Source: Elymus sibiricus (taxonomy: Eukaryota; Streptophyta; Magnoliopsida; Poales; Poaceae). From it: a stretch of DNA of 64,000 nucleotides. The stretch spans positions 234,771,904 to 234,835,903 of the forward strand of contig CM077674.1 in assembly GCA_039707655.1 (NCBI GenBank). The letters are read 5' to 3'. Positions 43,097-55,561 of the stretch are shown piece by piece. The stretch's first letter is position 1, and each line of letters starts with the position of its first letter. The notes under the pieces were generated by a model. That model saw only the letters and a program-made list of their open reading frames with translations, was not told where the DNA came from and did no database searches. Both the position numbers and the translations under genes were made by a program.

Positions 43097-45977
43097 TGTG
43101 GCACCCCGGCTCAGAGGACCGATTTACCCAGTGTTTCCAACCCAGAGATCATGTCTTCTGGAAACACCCAACGACTTGGAACAGAACAGAACTGACATTT
43201 ATTGATATATCTCGAGTACAAGCTCATAATTTACATAGATAGCGAGGCCAGAAGCACACAGGTGCTATGACAATATCTACATTATTTATGGAACATAGCA
43301 GGGCCTCGATACTACTAGGTGACTCTACGGCGTAGCGGAACATCACGTGGGAACTCCAACCCAAGGAACACTGCTGGGACACGGCCTAGTTAGCGTAGCA
43401 TGAACCATCGGGACCTCCGTCCTCGGCTTCTCCTGCATCTGGCATGATACGCCAGGTGAGTACTTGGAATGTACTCGCAAGCTCACAGCAACCATAACAA
43501 TGCAGCAAACAACAGCATGGCAATTAACGTGTTAAGTGCTTAAGTTGCTTACTTACTGTTACCAAATACCAACTTACTCTCTTCTGGGTTGTCCCACAAC
43601 CCTCAAGATACTCATGATCCATTGAGTACTTCCGAACATAAGACAAGTTCTTCCATCATTATTATCATTATTGCGGTTGACCACTCAGTGTGACCTAGTG
43701 CGGACTGTCCAATACCGTGGACGCGGCTATTCGAATAGATTCATATTCTGCAGAGGTTGCGCACTTTACCCACACCATGGAGCTCCTTGTCCCATACCTC
43801 GGTACACTTCCCTCTTGGGTGGACCGGTGCTGCTCCAACGAAACCTGCCTAACCCGTGACTCTTCCATCGTACCACCGACAATCATACCATCCCAGGGTC
43901 ATGTCCTGGGTGGTCCCTGTGTCACCCCGTGACACCTGCCACCGTCGTGGCCAAGTAAACTGTCCCAAACGGGGACGCCGGCAAAAACTCAACTGGGCTC
44001 ACAGGATTATCGTCGTCTACCTGATCAGGGCAGCACGCACGCATAACCCTCCCTCTTTTGGTGGTACCGACAAAAGAGCACGCAGTCAGACCAAGTCAAG
44101 GCCGTCCCATACCGGTAGATGTGGCTGCACGGATAAGTCCGGGTCGGTGGCACTTGATCAACCAATTAGGTTTAGTTTTGACAAGTACTTAGCAAGCATG
44201 GTTATTTATCATGAATAACTTAACATGGCAGTAGCTATGCATCAAAGTAATTTACTATGAATTATCACATATTAACATAATGCAAATAATTCAATTAAAT
44301 AACCAACACTATTGAAATGCTCCATGCAATGGATGATCTGGCTTGCCTTGCTCTGTTGGGTTGTCCACAAACTGCTGGGCTTCAAAACCAAAAGGATTTT
44401 CCTCTGAAAATATTTTAAAAAGGCAAAGGAAAATGTCACATAACACATTTCTGTGCACCAGAAATTCTGTGAGCATGATAAAAATACCAAAATTTATCAG
44501 AAAATAGAGGGGCTCAAGACAAACCCAATGCAAAAAAGAATCAATTGATTTGGACTTATGGATAAAAAGTTATGAGGGGTCAAAGTTACTGGTCAAATCT
44601 GAAATAAAAACAGAAAAATAGAAAAACTACAGGGGGCCACGTCGAAGGCGTAAAGTGGAGGGGCGCCTCCACTTACCGCTTCGGCGCGCGCGGGTGAGCC
44701 GCTGACGTGCGGGCCCCGTTGTCAGATTAAAAAGGGGAGAGAGGGAACAGAGCACCGCGGAGCTCCGGCGATGGTCGCCGGCGATGCAGACGGCGGCGAG
44801 GTCCGGCGACTACAGGGATGGAGCGAGCTCACGGAGACGAACACGTACGTACCCGTGGATTGGCGAGAGATGGCCGGACAACATCGTCCCCTTCCTCTCC
44901 GGCGGCGGTGTTTTTCGGGTGTCGCCAGAGACGGCGATTCCGGCAAGGTTTCGGCCAGGGAAGAGCTCGGGCGGGGTCAGGAGAGCTAGCTGAGCTTGTT
45001 GGCAGAGTCGGTCGAGGCTGGGGTGGAGTGAAACGGCGAGGTGGCAGAGCTCGGGTGGCGGCGGATCGCCGGTGAGATGCGAGGCCAGAGGGCCTCTCGG
45101 CCTTGGCTCGTTGCTTGGGAGCTCGATTGGGAGCGGGTGGAGTGCGATGAGGAGCTAGGAGGGCTGGGCTCAGCCTTTTATAGGCGGAGGCGAGGCTTCT
45201 GGAGCGGGCGGAGCTCGGGCCACGTCGCCGGCGCAAGGACGACGCGCTGGCTGGCTTGGCGCGGGCGACGGGATAGGAGAGGGCAGGAGGAGTAAATGCG
45301 GCAGTGGCGGCTTGCGGAGGAAGACGACGGCCAGCAGGGCCACAGTGCCCGCACGGGTGCCACAGTGGCCGTGTGCGGTGGCGACCGCCGGGAGCGGCGA
45401 CGTCGGGACTACCAGACACAGTACGGCAACGCGGGACAGCCGGAGTCATCCCATCAGACGCGGGCGAGGTGCAGAGCACGCGCACTGGCATGCCAGTGCC
45501 GTGCTCACCACGGTGGCTGGTACCTGGAAGCCACGCAAGTCTGGCGCACCGTGTCCAGCACGTTCTCCCTTGATCACTTAGTCCCCCTGTGCCCTTAGTT
45601 TGGCCAGATACACTCTGATTCGAAGGGTAGCTTCAACTACAGTTTCTGACAGAAACTTTGGGAGAGCTCTAGAGGAGAGATGAGCTGGAGATGAAGCCAG
45701 TAGAGATGTCTGGGATGATCTACTTTGGAAGGACTACAAACTGGCCAAATTTGAGAGATTTTCATCAAGATTTGAATGTGGTTCATGTACAACTGTTATA
45801 CTGGTCCAGAAGCAAGATGAGATTTTGGCAAGATGTTGAGGGCTTTGGATCACTCAGAGAGATTCAGAAGTTTCCTAAGTACAAAGTCAACTGAAAAGGA
45901 TTCAAAAACCATCCAAACTGCAAATAAAGCCAGAAAGATTTTGAAAAGAAAAGGTTGCCAAAAACCAGGGTGTCACA
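43097..45977 (-). repeat. E1 5' LTR (2881 bp)
   Basis: Nearly identical to the 3' LTR apart from the two deletions. The promoter TATAAAA lies on the minus strand at 45182-45176. Long GC-rich frames within it (for example minus 44829-45491) are repeated in the other LTR and shift at small indels, so they are not genes. Confidence 0.92.
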
Positions 45978-48566
45978 AAGCACCTCTTCCATTGCAAGAT
46001 AAATCAATCTAGTTGGCCAAACCAAACGGATATATTGAAGAGAAATACAAAGCTATAACAATCATGCATAAAAGAGTTCAGAGAAGACTCAAATATTTCT
46101 CATGAATAATCTGATCATAAACCCACAATTCATTGGATCCCAACAAACACACCGCAAAAGAAGATTACATCGAATAGAACTCCAAGAACATCGAGGAGAA
46201 CATGGTATTGAAGATCAAAGAGAGAGAAGAAGCCATCTAGCTACTAGCTATGGACCCGTAGGTCTGTGGTAAACTACTCACACATCATCGGAAGGGCAGC
46301 AAGGTTGATGACGAAGCCCTCCGTGATCGATTCCCCCTCCGGCAGAGTACCGAAAAAGGCCTCCAGATGGGATCATGAAAGAACAGAGGCTTGCGGCGGC
46401 GGAAAGGTTTTCTCGTCTGTCTCTCTGGTATATTGGGAATATTTGGGAATTTATAGCACTGGAATTAGGTCAAGAGGTGCCACGAGGGCCCCACAAGCCT
46501 GGGGGGCGCGTCTACCCATCCTGGGCGCGCCCTCCGGGCTTGTCGCTCCCTCGTGACTCTTCTGGTCTTCTCCCGAAGCTTCTAGGGTCCCTTCTGGTCC
46601 CAAAAAAATTAATCCAAAGTTTTTTCTTCGTTTGGACTCCGTTTGATAATGATTTTCTGAAAAGGCAAAAGCAGGCAAAAAACAACAACTGGCACTGGGC
46701 ACTAGGTTAATTGGTTAGTCCCAAAAAATGATATATAATTGCATATAAAACATCCAAGATTGATATTATAATAGCATGGAACAATAAAAAATTATAGATA
46801 CGTTGGAGACGTATCAAGCATCCCCAAGCTTAATTCCTGCTCGTCCTCGAGTAGGTAAATGATAAAAACAGAATTTTTGATGTGGAATGCTACCTAACAT
46901 GTTTCATCATATAATTCTCTTTTACGGTATGAATATTAAGATCCGAATGATTCAAAGCAATAGTCTATAATTTAATATAAAGACATCAATACTCAGGCAT
47001 ACTAACAAACAATCATGCCTTTCAAAATAAAAATGCTAAAGAAAGTTATCCCTACAAAATCATATAATCTTGTCATGCTCCATCTTCTTAACATAAAGTA
47101 TATATCATGCACTACCCCGATGACAAGCCGAGCAATTGGTTCATACTTTTTAACGCGCTTCAGCTTTTTCATCCCCCATGCAATACATGAGCGCAAGCCA
47201 TGGATATAGCACTATGGGTGGAATAGAATATGATGGCAGAGATTAATAAGGGGAAGTCAAAAAGAAGAAGATAGTCTCACATCGACGCGGCTAATCAATG
47301 GGCTATGGAGATGCCCATCAATTGATGTCAATGCGAGGAGTAGGGATTGCCATGCAAGAGATGCACTAAGAGCTATAAGTGTATGAAAGCTCAAAATAAA
47401 AACGGAGTGGGTGTGCATCCAGCTTGCTTGCTCAAGAAGACCTCGGGCATTTGAGGAAGCCCATCATCGGAATATACAAGCCAAGTTCTATAATGAAAAA
47501 TTCCCACTAGTATATGAAAGTGACAACATAGGAGACTCTCTATATGAAAAACATGGTGCTACTTCGAAGCACAAGTATGGAAAAGGATAGTAACACCGCC
47601 CCTTCTCTCTTTTTCTCTCATTTTTTTTCGTGGGCTCTTTTTGTCCTCTTTTTTTATATCCTCACTGGGGCAATGCTCTAATAATGGTGATCATCATAAT
47701 TCTATTTACTTACAACTCAAAAATTACAACTCGATACCAGAACAAATATGACTCTATATGAATGCCACTGGCAGTGTACCAGGATGTGCAATGATACTAG
47801 CGTAAGATGTATGAAGATGATGAACGGTGGCTGAGCCACAAATACTATGTCAGCTATATGATCATGCAAAGCAATATGACAATGATGATGTGTGTCATGT
47901 AAATGGAACGGTGGAAGTTGCATGGCAATATATCTCAGAATGGCTATGGAAATGTCATAATAGGTAGGTATGGTAGCTGTTTTGAGGAAGATATAAGGAG
48001 GCTTATGTGTGATAGAGCATATCATATCACGGGGTTTGGATGCACCGACGAAGTTTGCACCAACTCTTGATGTGAGAAAAGGCAATGCATGGTACCGAAG
48101 AGGCTAGCAAATTGGGGAAAGGTGAGAGTGCGTATAATCCATGGACTCACATTAGTCATAAAGAACTCACATGCTTATTGCGAAAGTTTATTAGCCCTCG
48201 AAGCAAAGTACTACTACGCATGCCCTAGGGGGATAGATTGGTAGGAAAAGACCATCGCTCATCCTCGACCGCCACTCATAAGGTAGACAATCAATAATAA
48301 ATCATGCTCCAACTTCTTAGCATAACGACAGATCATGCATGCATGCTTAGGGAATCACAAACCTTAACACCAATATTCTTACTAAACCATAATTATCTAC
48401 TAGTACCTCCCCCATATTACCATCTTAATATCGCAAAACTATTGCAAGGAATCAAACTTATCATATTCAGTGACCTACATGAAAGTTTTTATTATATCCC
48501 TCTGGAATACCTATCATATTAGGACCAAATTCATAACCCGTGCATATTACCATTGTTATTTATTAG

Positions 48567-48741
48567 ACTCTCAAAAAGATATAAGTGAAGCATGAGAGTG
48601 CAACTATTTCTTTAAAAGATAACCACCGCCGTGCTCTAAAAGATATAAGTGAAGCACTAGAGCAACTGCCTAGCTCAAAAGATATAAGTGAAGCACTAGA
48701 GCAACTGCCTAGCTCAAAAGATATAAGTGAAGCACATAGAG
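48567..48741 (-). repeat. Stem-loop array in E2
   Basis: Four stem-loops at 48567-48599 (arms ACTCTCA/TGAGAGT), 48632-48664 (TGCTCTA/TAGAGCA), 48673-48702 (GCTC/GAGC) and 48712-48741 (CTC/GAG). All share a loop containing AAGATATAAGTGAAGCA. The third and fourth lie in a 39-bp tandem duplication. Confidence 0.8.
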
Positions 48742-49933
48742 TATTCTAACAAATCACGAATAATGTGTGTCCCTCTCAAAAAGGTGTGTTCAGCAAAGAT
48801 GATTATGGCAAACTAAAATACAAATAAAAGCAAGTAAACTATAGCACAAGACGCTCCAAGTAAAACACATATCATGTGATGAATAAAAATATAGCTCCAA
48901 GTGATATACCGATAGATTGTAGACGAAAGAGGGGATGCCATCCGGGGCATCCCCAAGCTTAGACGCTTGAGTCTTCCTTGAATATTACCTTGGGGTGCCT
49001 TGGGCATCCCCAAGCTTAGGCTCTTGCCACTCCTTATTCCTTTATCCATCGTAGTCTCACCCAAAAATTGAAAACTTCAGCACACAAAACTTAACAGAAA
49101 CCTTGGGAGATCCGTTAGTATAACAAACAAATCTTAAACTTTAGGTACTGTTATAAATTGATTCATAATTAATATTGGCATAATTCTATTGTACTCCAAC
49201 TTCTCCATGACTCATACCCCCCGATACGATCCATAGATTCGTCAAAATAAGCAAACTATGCATCAAAAATAGAATCTGTCTAAAACAGAACAGTTTGTAA
49301 AGATCTATTTAAAAGACATACTTCTGTAACTCCAAAAATTCTGAAAAATTAGGAGAACGTAAAAAATTCATATACCAATACTGTGTAAAATTTCAGATTT
49401 TTCTTACGCTCCAGTACAGAATCAAAAATCAAATACTGGACGCAAAACTTTCTGTTTTCCAAACAACTTCAATTATACTATCATCCAAATCATCCCAAAG
49501 GCATTACTTGGCACAAACACTAATTAAAAGATAAAAACACAATCATAACAGAAGCTAAAATTGTTTGATCACACAAAAACAGAAAATATTGGGTTGTCTC
49601 CCAACAAGCTCTTTCTTTATAGCCATTAAGATAGGCTTGATATTTCAATGATGCTCACATGAAAGATAGAAATTGAAACACAAAGAGAGCATCATAAAAC
49701 TTGTGACAATCACATTTAAGTGTAACATACTTCCTATGCATAGGCATTTTATAGGAAAACAAATTATCAAGACAAGCAATATCTAACATATGCAAATAGG
49801 AAGAATGAAGCATTAATAATTTCAACACAAAGAGAGATAATTTAGTGACATGGAAATTTCTACAATCATGTTTCCCTTTCTAATAATAATTGCATGTAGG
49901 ATCATACTCAAATTCAACAATATAACCAGCATA

Positions 49934-50497
49934 TTAAATATTCTCTTCATGATCCTTATGCATAAAAGTTTTATAATCTTCCAAAATAGTGGGATTAACA
50001 TCAACTAAAGCCATGACCTCTCCAAACCCACTTTTATCAAAAAAATCATAAGATTGAACACTCTCCAGATATGTGGGATTCTTTTTACCTAAAGTTGACA
50101 CTCTTCCAAACCCACTTTCAATATTATTGCAAACATAATTATCAATGACATATTCATCATGAGGCTTAAATAAATTTTCAAGATCATAAGAAGCATTATC
50201 ACCCCAATCATGATCGTTGCAATAAGTAGTGGACATGACAAAATTATCATCCCCAAGCTTGTAGCTTTGCATAGTATTAGCACAATTGACATTAATAGAA
50301 TTTATAATGACATCATTGCAATCATGCTTTTCATTCAAGGAGCTATCATGAATCAATTTATAAACTTCTTGTTTTAGCACTTCATCACAATTCTCAAGCA
50401 AAACTTCATAGAGATAATCAAGTGCACTCAACTCACTAGCAATTGGTTCATCATAACTGGATTTTTTGAAAATATTAGCAAGTGGATGAGGATCCAT
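49934..50497 (-). CDS. Unknown 187-aa ORF of E2
   Basis: The frame runs from ATG 50497 to TAA 49936-49934 and starts about 200 bp after the primer-binding site, where E4 has its gag-like frame. The protein is acidic and rich in Asp, Asn, Tyr and Cys (MDPHPLANIFKKSSYDEP; later KKNPTYLESVQSYDF and VNPTILEDYKTFM). No transmembrane segment, zinc finger or known domain is seen. The phrase SGFG[RE]V occurs twice, suggesting an internal duplication. I recall similar hypothetical proteins in Triticeae annotations without assigned function. Confidence 0.6.
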   Translation of the reverse strand: MDPHPLANIFKKSSYDEPIASELSALDYLYEVLLENCDEVLKQEVYKLIHDSSLNEKHDCNDVIINSINVNCANTMQSYKLGDDNFVMSTTYCNDHDWGDNASYDLENLFKPHDEYVIDNYVCNNIESGFGRVSTLGKKNPTYLESVQSYDFFDKSGFGEVMALVDVNPTILEDYKTFMHKDHEENI

Positions 50498-50729
50498 ATG
50501 TCTATATTTTCATTTTCATTGAGTCACACAATTATTGCAAGCAAGCAAACAAGCAAACAAAAATATTTTTTGTTTTTGTAATTTTTATGAGAAGTGGGGG
50601 AGATGAAAACGAGAGGCAAATGCAAATAAAAAGGCAAATGAAAATAAGATCAAGTAGATGATAGTTTATGCGAAGGTACTTGATAGGTTTTGGTGATGTC
50701 TCCCCGGCAACGGCGCTAGAAATTCTTCC

Positions 50730-52264
50730 TGCTACTTGTGAACTGCGTTGGGATTTCCCCGAAGAGGAGAGGATGATGCAGTACAGTAGAGATAAGTATT
50801 TCCCTCAGTTAAGAACCAAGGTTATCAATCCAGTAGGAGAACCACACAGAACCTCGTTAGCAGCACCTACACACACAAAAGCAAACACTTGCACCCAACG
50901 CAAATAAGAGGGTTGTCAATCCTCCTAGCGGTTACTTGCAAGGATTAATTCTGATAGTGATAGATAGAAAAATAAATTGCAAAATAAAATAAAAGTAAAT
51001 AAATTGCAGAAAGGTATTTTTAGATTTTAATATATGATAAAAGTAGACCCGGGGGCCATAGTTTTCACTAGAGGTTTCTCTCTCGAACACATAGCATACG
51101 GTGGGTCAACAAATTCCTGTTGGGCAATTGATAGAAAAGCGCATAGTTATGATGGATTCATGGCAATGATCATGTATATATGCATCATGTCCGAGACAAG
51201 TAGACCGACTCCTGCCTGCATCTACTACTACTACTCCACCCATAGACCGCTATCCAGCATGCATCTAGGGTATTAAGTATAAAACAGAGTAACGCCTTAA
51301 GCAAGATGACATGATGTAGACAAAGTAAACTCAAGCAATATGATTAAACCCCATCTTTTTATCCTTAATGGCAATAATACAAATACGTGTCTTGTCCCTT
51401 TCTGTCACTAGGATATAGAACACCGCAAGATTGAACCCATCACAAAGCACCTCTCCCATTGCAGGATAATCAATCTAGTTGGCCAAACCAAACGAATAGA
51501 TCGGAGAGAAATACAAAGCTATAACAATCATGCATAAAAGAGTTTAGAGAAGACTCAAATATTTCTCATGAATAATCTGATCATAAACCCACAATTCATC
51601 GGATCCCAACAAACACGCCGCAAAAGAAGATTACATCGAATAGAACTCCAAGAACATCGAGGAGAACATGGTATTGAAGATCAAAGAGAGAGAAGAAGCC
51701 ATCTAGCTACTAGCTATGGAACCGTAGGTTTGTGGTAAACTACTCACACATCATCGGAAGGGCAGCAAGGTTGATGAAGAAGCCCTCCGTGATCGATTCC
51801 TCCTCCGGCAGAGTATCGGAAAAGGCCTCCAGATGGGATCGCGGAAGAACAGAGGCTTGCGGCGGCGGAAAGGTTTTCTCATCTGTCTCTCTGGTATATT
51901 GGGAATATTTGGGAATTTATAGCGCTAGAATTAGGTCAAGAGGTGCCACGAGGGGCCCACAAGACTGGGGGGCGCGCCCTCCAGGCTTGTCGCTCCCTCG
52001 TGACTATTCTGGTCTTCTCCCAAAGCTTCTAGGGTCCCTTCTGGTCCAGAAAAAACCAATCCAAAGTTTTTTCTTCGTTTGGACTCCGTTTGATAATGAT
52101 TTTCGGAAAAGGCAAAAATAGACAAAAAAACAGCAACTGGCACTGGGCACTAGGTTAACAGGTTAGTCCCAAAAAATGATATATAATTGCATATAAAACA
52201 TCCAAGATTGATACTATAATAGCATGGAACAATAAAAAATTATAGATACATTGGAGATGTATCA
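50730..52264 (-). repeat. E2 5' LTR (1535 bp)
   Basis: Starts TGCTACTTGTGAACTGCG and ends GAGATGTATCA on the plus strand. A minus-strand TATAAAT lies at 51921-51915. This copy is uninterrupted and shows the empty target of E1. Confidence 0.92.
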
Positions 52265-53265
52265 TAGAGGTAGCTGTAGAATGTCCAATGGGGACAACGG
52301 GTTGAAGCCGTAGACGACCTCGAAGGGGGACTTGCGGGTGGTCGAATGCCTTGCTCGATTGTAGGCGTACTCGGTGATAGGCAAACATTCCACCCACTCC
52401 TTGATGTTCCTCTTGATCAACACACGGAGGAGTGTGGCTAGCGTCCGGTTGGTGACCTCCGTTTGGCCGTCGGTTTGTGGATGATATGCCGAAGAGAATA
52501 GTAGCTTGATTCCGAGGTTGGCGCATAGTGTCTTCCAAAAGTAGCTAAGAAACTTGACGTCGCGATCCGATACAATCGTCTTGGGCACTCCATGCAACCT
52601 CAAGATTTCCCTACAAAAGAGATTTGCAACATGTGAAGCATCGTTGATCTTGTTACATGGGATAAAATGTGCCATCTTAGAGAAACGGTCCACAACGACA
52701 AATACCGAATCTTTGCCGTTTTGAGTTCGAGGCAAACCAAGCACAAAATCCATACTAATATCTTCCCGTGGTTGATATGGAATAGGGAGTGGTATATATA
52801 GACCATGATATTGAGCTTTAGACTTAGCTTTGCGGCATGTAGAGCGTCGATTGGTGTAGCGTGAGATGTCCCGAAACATATTTGGCCAAAAATAGTTCTT
52901 GGAGAGCGTGGTGAATGTCTTGTCGCATCCAAAATCTCCCATGAGTCCTCCACCGCGAGCCTCTTGCAAAAACAACAAACGAAGAGAAGACTCGGGGATA
53001 CAAAGTTTTTTAGCTCGCATAAGATAACCATCCTTAAAATAGTATCGCTCCCAAGAAGTGTGAGTTAGGCATTTGGCATAAGGAATGGCAAATGAAACAT
53101 CATGCTCATACATGTCTTTAATGTGCTCAAATCCTATAACATTCAACTCAAGTTGAGTAACCAACATGCACTTGCGGGAAAGAGCGTCCACCACAACGTT
53201 CTCCTTACTTTTGATGTACTTGATAACATAAGGAAAAGACTCAATGAACTCACTTCATTTGGCAT
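52265..53265 (-). pseudogene. E3 integrase region
   Basis: The minus-strand frame contains the integrase core ([49 protein letters not shown]) with all three acidic catalytic residues present. The zinc-binding region is damaged (an expected His reads Asp in LMGDFG, and one expected Cys reads Arg in RRSTC). A stop at about 53255 separates it from RNase H. It is cut at 52265 by E2. Confidence 0.88.
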
Positions 53266-54452
53266 GACGCTTATTCAATTTGGTTTGACCCTTAAGGTAT
53301 TTTAGAATCTCATGATCCGTATGGATGAAAAATTCACGAGGGCAAAGATAATGTTCCCACACATGCAAGACTCTCACTAAAGCGTATAACTCTTTGTCAT
53401 AGATGGGATAATTAAGTTGCGCGCCGGAGAGTTTCTCGCTAAAGTATGCAATTGGGCGCTTCTCTTGCATTAACACGCCACGTATGCCATTACCACTAGC
53501 GTCACAATGTACTTCAAAGGTTCTCTCAAAATTGGGTAAGGCAAGTAATGGAGCATGTGTAAGCAAATTCTTAAGCTCATGAAATGTGGTATCTTGGGAA
53601 GGACCCCAAACAAATGGTGCATTCTTCTTACTTAATGCGTGTAATGGTGATGCAGTGGTGCTAAAATCCTTCACAAAGCATCGATAAAATCCGGCTAAGC
53701 CAAGGAAACTACGCACTTGAAGCAAATTGGTTGGTTGTGGCCAAGTTTTAATAGCATCAATTTTAGCTTCATCAACTTGAACACCCTTAGAGGAGACTAC
53801 AAAGCCCAAGAAAACATGTTTATCAACACCGAAAGTGCATTTTTCCATGTTCGCATAAAGTCGCTCGTTTCTAAGAACTTGCAAGACGTCTCTAAGATGA
53901 ATGACATGATCTTCAAGCGATTGACTAAAGACAAGTATATCATCAAAGTAGACCACAACATAAATGCCAATATATTTGCGAAGAACATAGTGCATCACAC
54001 GCATGAAAGTGCTAGGTTCTTGAGATAAGCCCATAGGAATGACCAACCATTCATACAAGCCAAATTTGGTTTTGAAAGCCGTTTTCCATTCATCACCCTC
54101 TTGCATGCGAATTTGATAGTAGCCACTTTTAAGATCATTTTGAGAAAATGGTGGCTCCGCTAAGTTCATCTAGCATGTCATCAAAGCGTGGAATGGGATG
54201 TCGATATCTGACGGTGATAGAATTAATGGGACGGCAATCGGAACACATACGATAACTACCATCTTTCTTAGGCACAAGAATAACCGGAACGGCACATGGA
54301 CTCAAGCTTTTGCGTTGTTCGATTCCGTGAAGTGCAGGAAGTCCGGGAGGTAGCTCATCAGGAAAAACGTCCGCGGATTCCTGCAATAAATGAGACAACA
54401 ACAAAGGTAGATGTTGTGAAGTATTAGTCCTCACCGCTTCATCTTTGCACAT
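53255..54452 (-). pseudogene. E3 reverse transcriptase and RNase H region
   Basis: Two frames joined by a frameshift near 54140 read DCRPINSITVRYRHPIPRFD, then [11 protein letters not shown], the catalytic YFDD, and RNase H ([32 protein letters not shown]). It is chromovirus-like; the clade is not resolved. Inactive. Confidence 0.9.
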
Positions 54453-55060
54453 AAGCGAAAGTGAAGAACGCTCGATGGGCTCTCACTCACATCCCTCATG
54501 TCTCTTTTGATGGCTAAAAGCACTAAACCTTTCTTGTCACTCATCGTGGAGTCGCTCATTTTTGGCTTGTGGCGCTCACTCTCTTTATGGTGGTTCACTC
54601 TCTCACTAGTATCTCCACGATGGGTTGAAGCTTGCTTGTCGGCGATGACTTGACTTGGCGACATGGGTCAAAGCACGTACTCCTTGCCCTTCATCTTGAA
54701 GCTATAGTGATTGGTACGTCCGTTGTGTATGACGCCGCGGTCGAATTGCCAAGGTCTTCCTAAGAGGAGATGGCATACGGACATGGGAACCAGATCGCAC
54801 TCCAAGGTGTCTTCGTAAGCGCCAATCTTGAAGGACACTTGAACGGTGTGCTCCACTTGGATGGTGCTGGAGTCGCTTAACCATTGGACCTTGTAGGGAC
54901 GAGGGTGCTTGTTCTTGAGCAATTGTAGCTTGGAACATAACTCGTCGCTTGCCAAGTTGTGGCAACTTCTGCCGTCGATGATGACCTTGACAGAACGTCC
55001 TTGGATGCCCGCTTTCGTATGGAAGATGTGACAACGTTGATCATCGTCTTGTTATTGTTG
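54453..55060 (-). pseudogene. E3 protease region
   Basis: Frames with VIIDGRSCHNLAS-type protease signature (a Gly of the usual DGGS reads Arg) and VCHLLLGRPWQFDRG, typical of gypsy pol between gag and reverse transcriptase. Broken by frameshifts near 54960-55050 and by a stop near 54450. Confidence 0.75.
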
Positions 55061-55561
55061 AAGTGTTAAGATCTTGGAGACAACAAGAGCGGGACTCGAA
55101 TCATTTTCACAAAAGACTTGAGCGTCTTCATCTTCATTCACTTGTCGGTGCATGGCCACGTTCTCAATGGCTTCCATTTCATCTTCGCTCAGGGAGTCAT
55201 AGGTGCCGTCATCATTGGCAATCATGGTGCGATGTGTGGGGTACTCAAATGACTTGTGGCCTCGGCCCTTGCAAGTGAAACATTGTATTGCACTTGTCTT
55301 GGCGGTAGCATCCGTTGTAGGAGTCGATGACGAAGTTTTTGTCTTGGATGTACTTGGAGTAGGACGACTCAAAAATGACAAAGGTTGTTTGGATCTTGAC
55401 TTGTCACCGGTACTTGGTGTAGCTCGAGTCATTGGAGGAGGCGTCGTAGTCATTGAAGCTTGAGTGTATGAACTGTAGGTCTTGGAAGAGTACTTGGAGT
55501 ACTTGGAGTCCTCTTGCACTTGTCGCTCCGCGTTGGTTGCTTGGTGCACTAGCTCGAGGAG
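55061..55561 (-). pseudogene. E3 gag C-terminal part, cut by E4
   Basis: The minus-strand frame is Ser/Thr-rich and contains a zinc knuckle in which the last Cys reads Tyr (CFTCKGRGHKSFEYP). It runs open into the E4 insertion at 55562. The N-terminal part and 5' LTR of E3 must lie beyond the right edge. Confidence 0.8.

Larger units (their letters stand above)
33926..45977 (-). mobile_element. E1: Tekay-like chromovirus (Ty3/gypsy), full length
   Basis: Flanked by a perfect AAGCA duplication (33921-33925, 45978-45982). The right LTR of E2 (50730-52264) shows the uninterrupted target near 51441. E1 runs on the minus strand: 5' LTR 43097-45977, primer-binding site 43080-43091, accessory ORF 42104-42931, gag-pol 41858 to about 37400, polypurine tract 37404-37390, 3' LTR 33926-37389. 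The gene order PR-RT-RH-IN plus a C-terminal chromodomain marks a chromovirus. The pol frame carries a stop, two frameshifts and an integrase active-site change, so this copy is dead. Confidence 0.93.
33206..52264 (-). mobile_element. E2: Sabrina-like non-autonomous LTR element carrying nested E1
   Basis: On the minus strand the LTRs begin TGATAC and end GTAGCA. The right (5') LTR is 50730-52264. The left (3') LTR is split by E1 into 33206-33925 and 45983-46816. A perfect TAGAG duplication lies at 33201-33205 and 52265-52269, inside the integrase frame of E3. The primer-binding region (GCGCCGTTGCCGGGGA near 50700-50716) is tRNA-Asp-like, as in Athila elements. The interior (46817-50729) has one unknown 187-codon frame and no pol, so the element is non-autonomous. 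It is the same family as E4 and E0. Confidence 0.92.

Noticed and set aside
44829..45491. 220-codon minus-strand frame in a GC-rich region (and its counterpart 35661-36068)
   Set aside because: It lies inside the two LTRs of E1, is disrupted by small indels between the copies, and has only low-complexity Arg/Pro/Ser composition.
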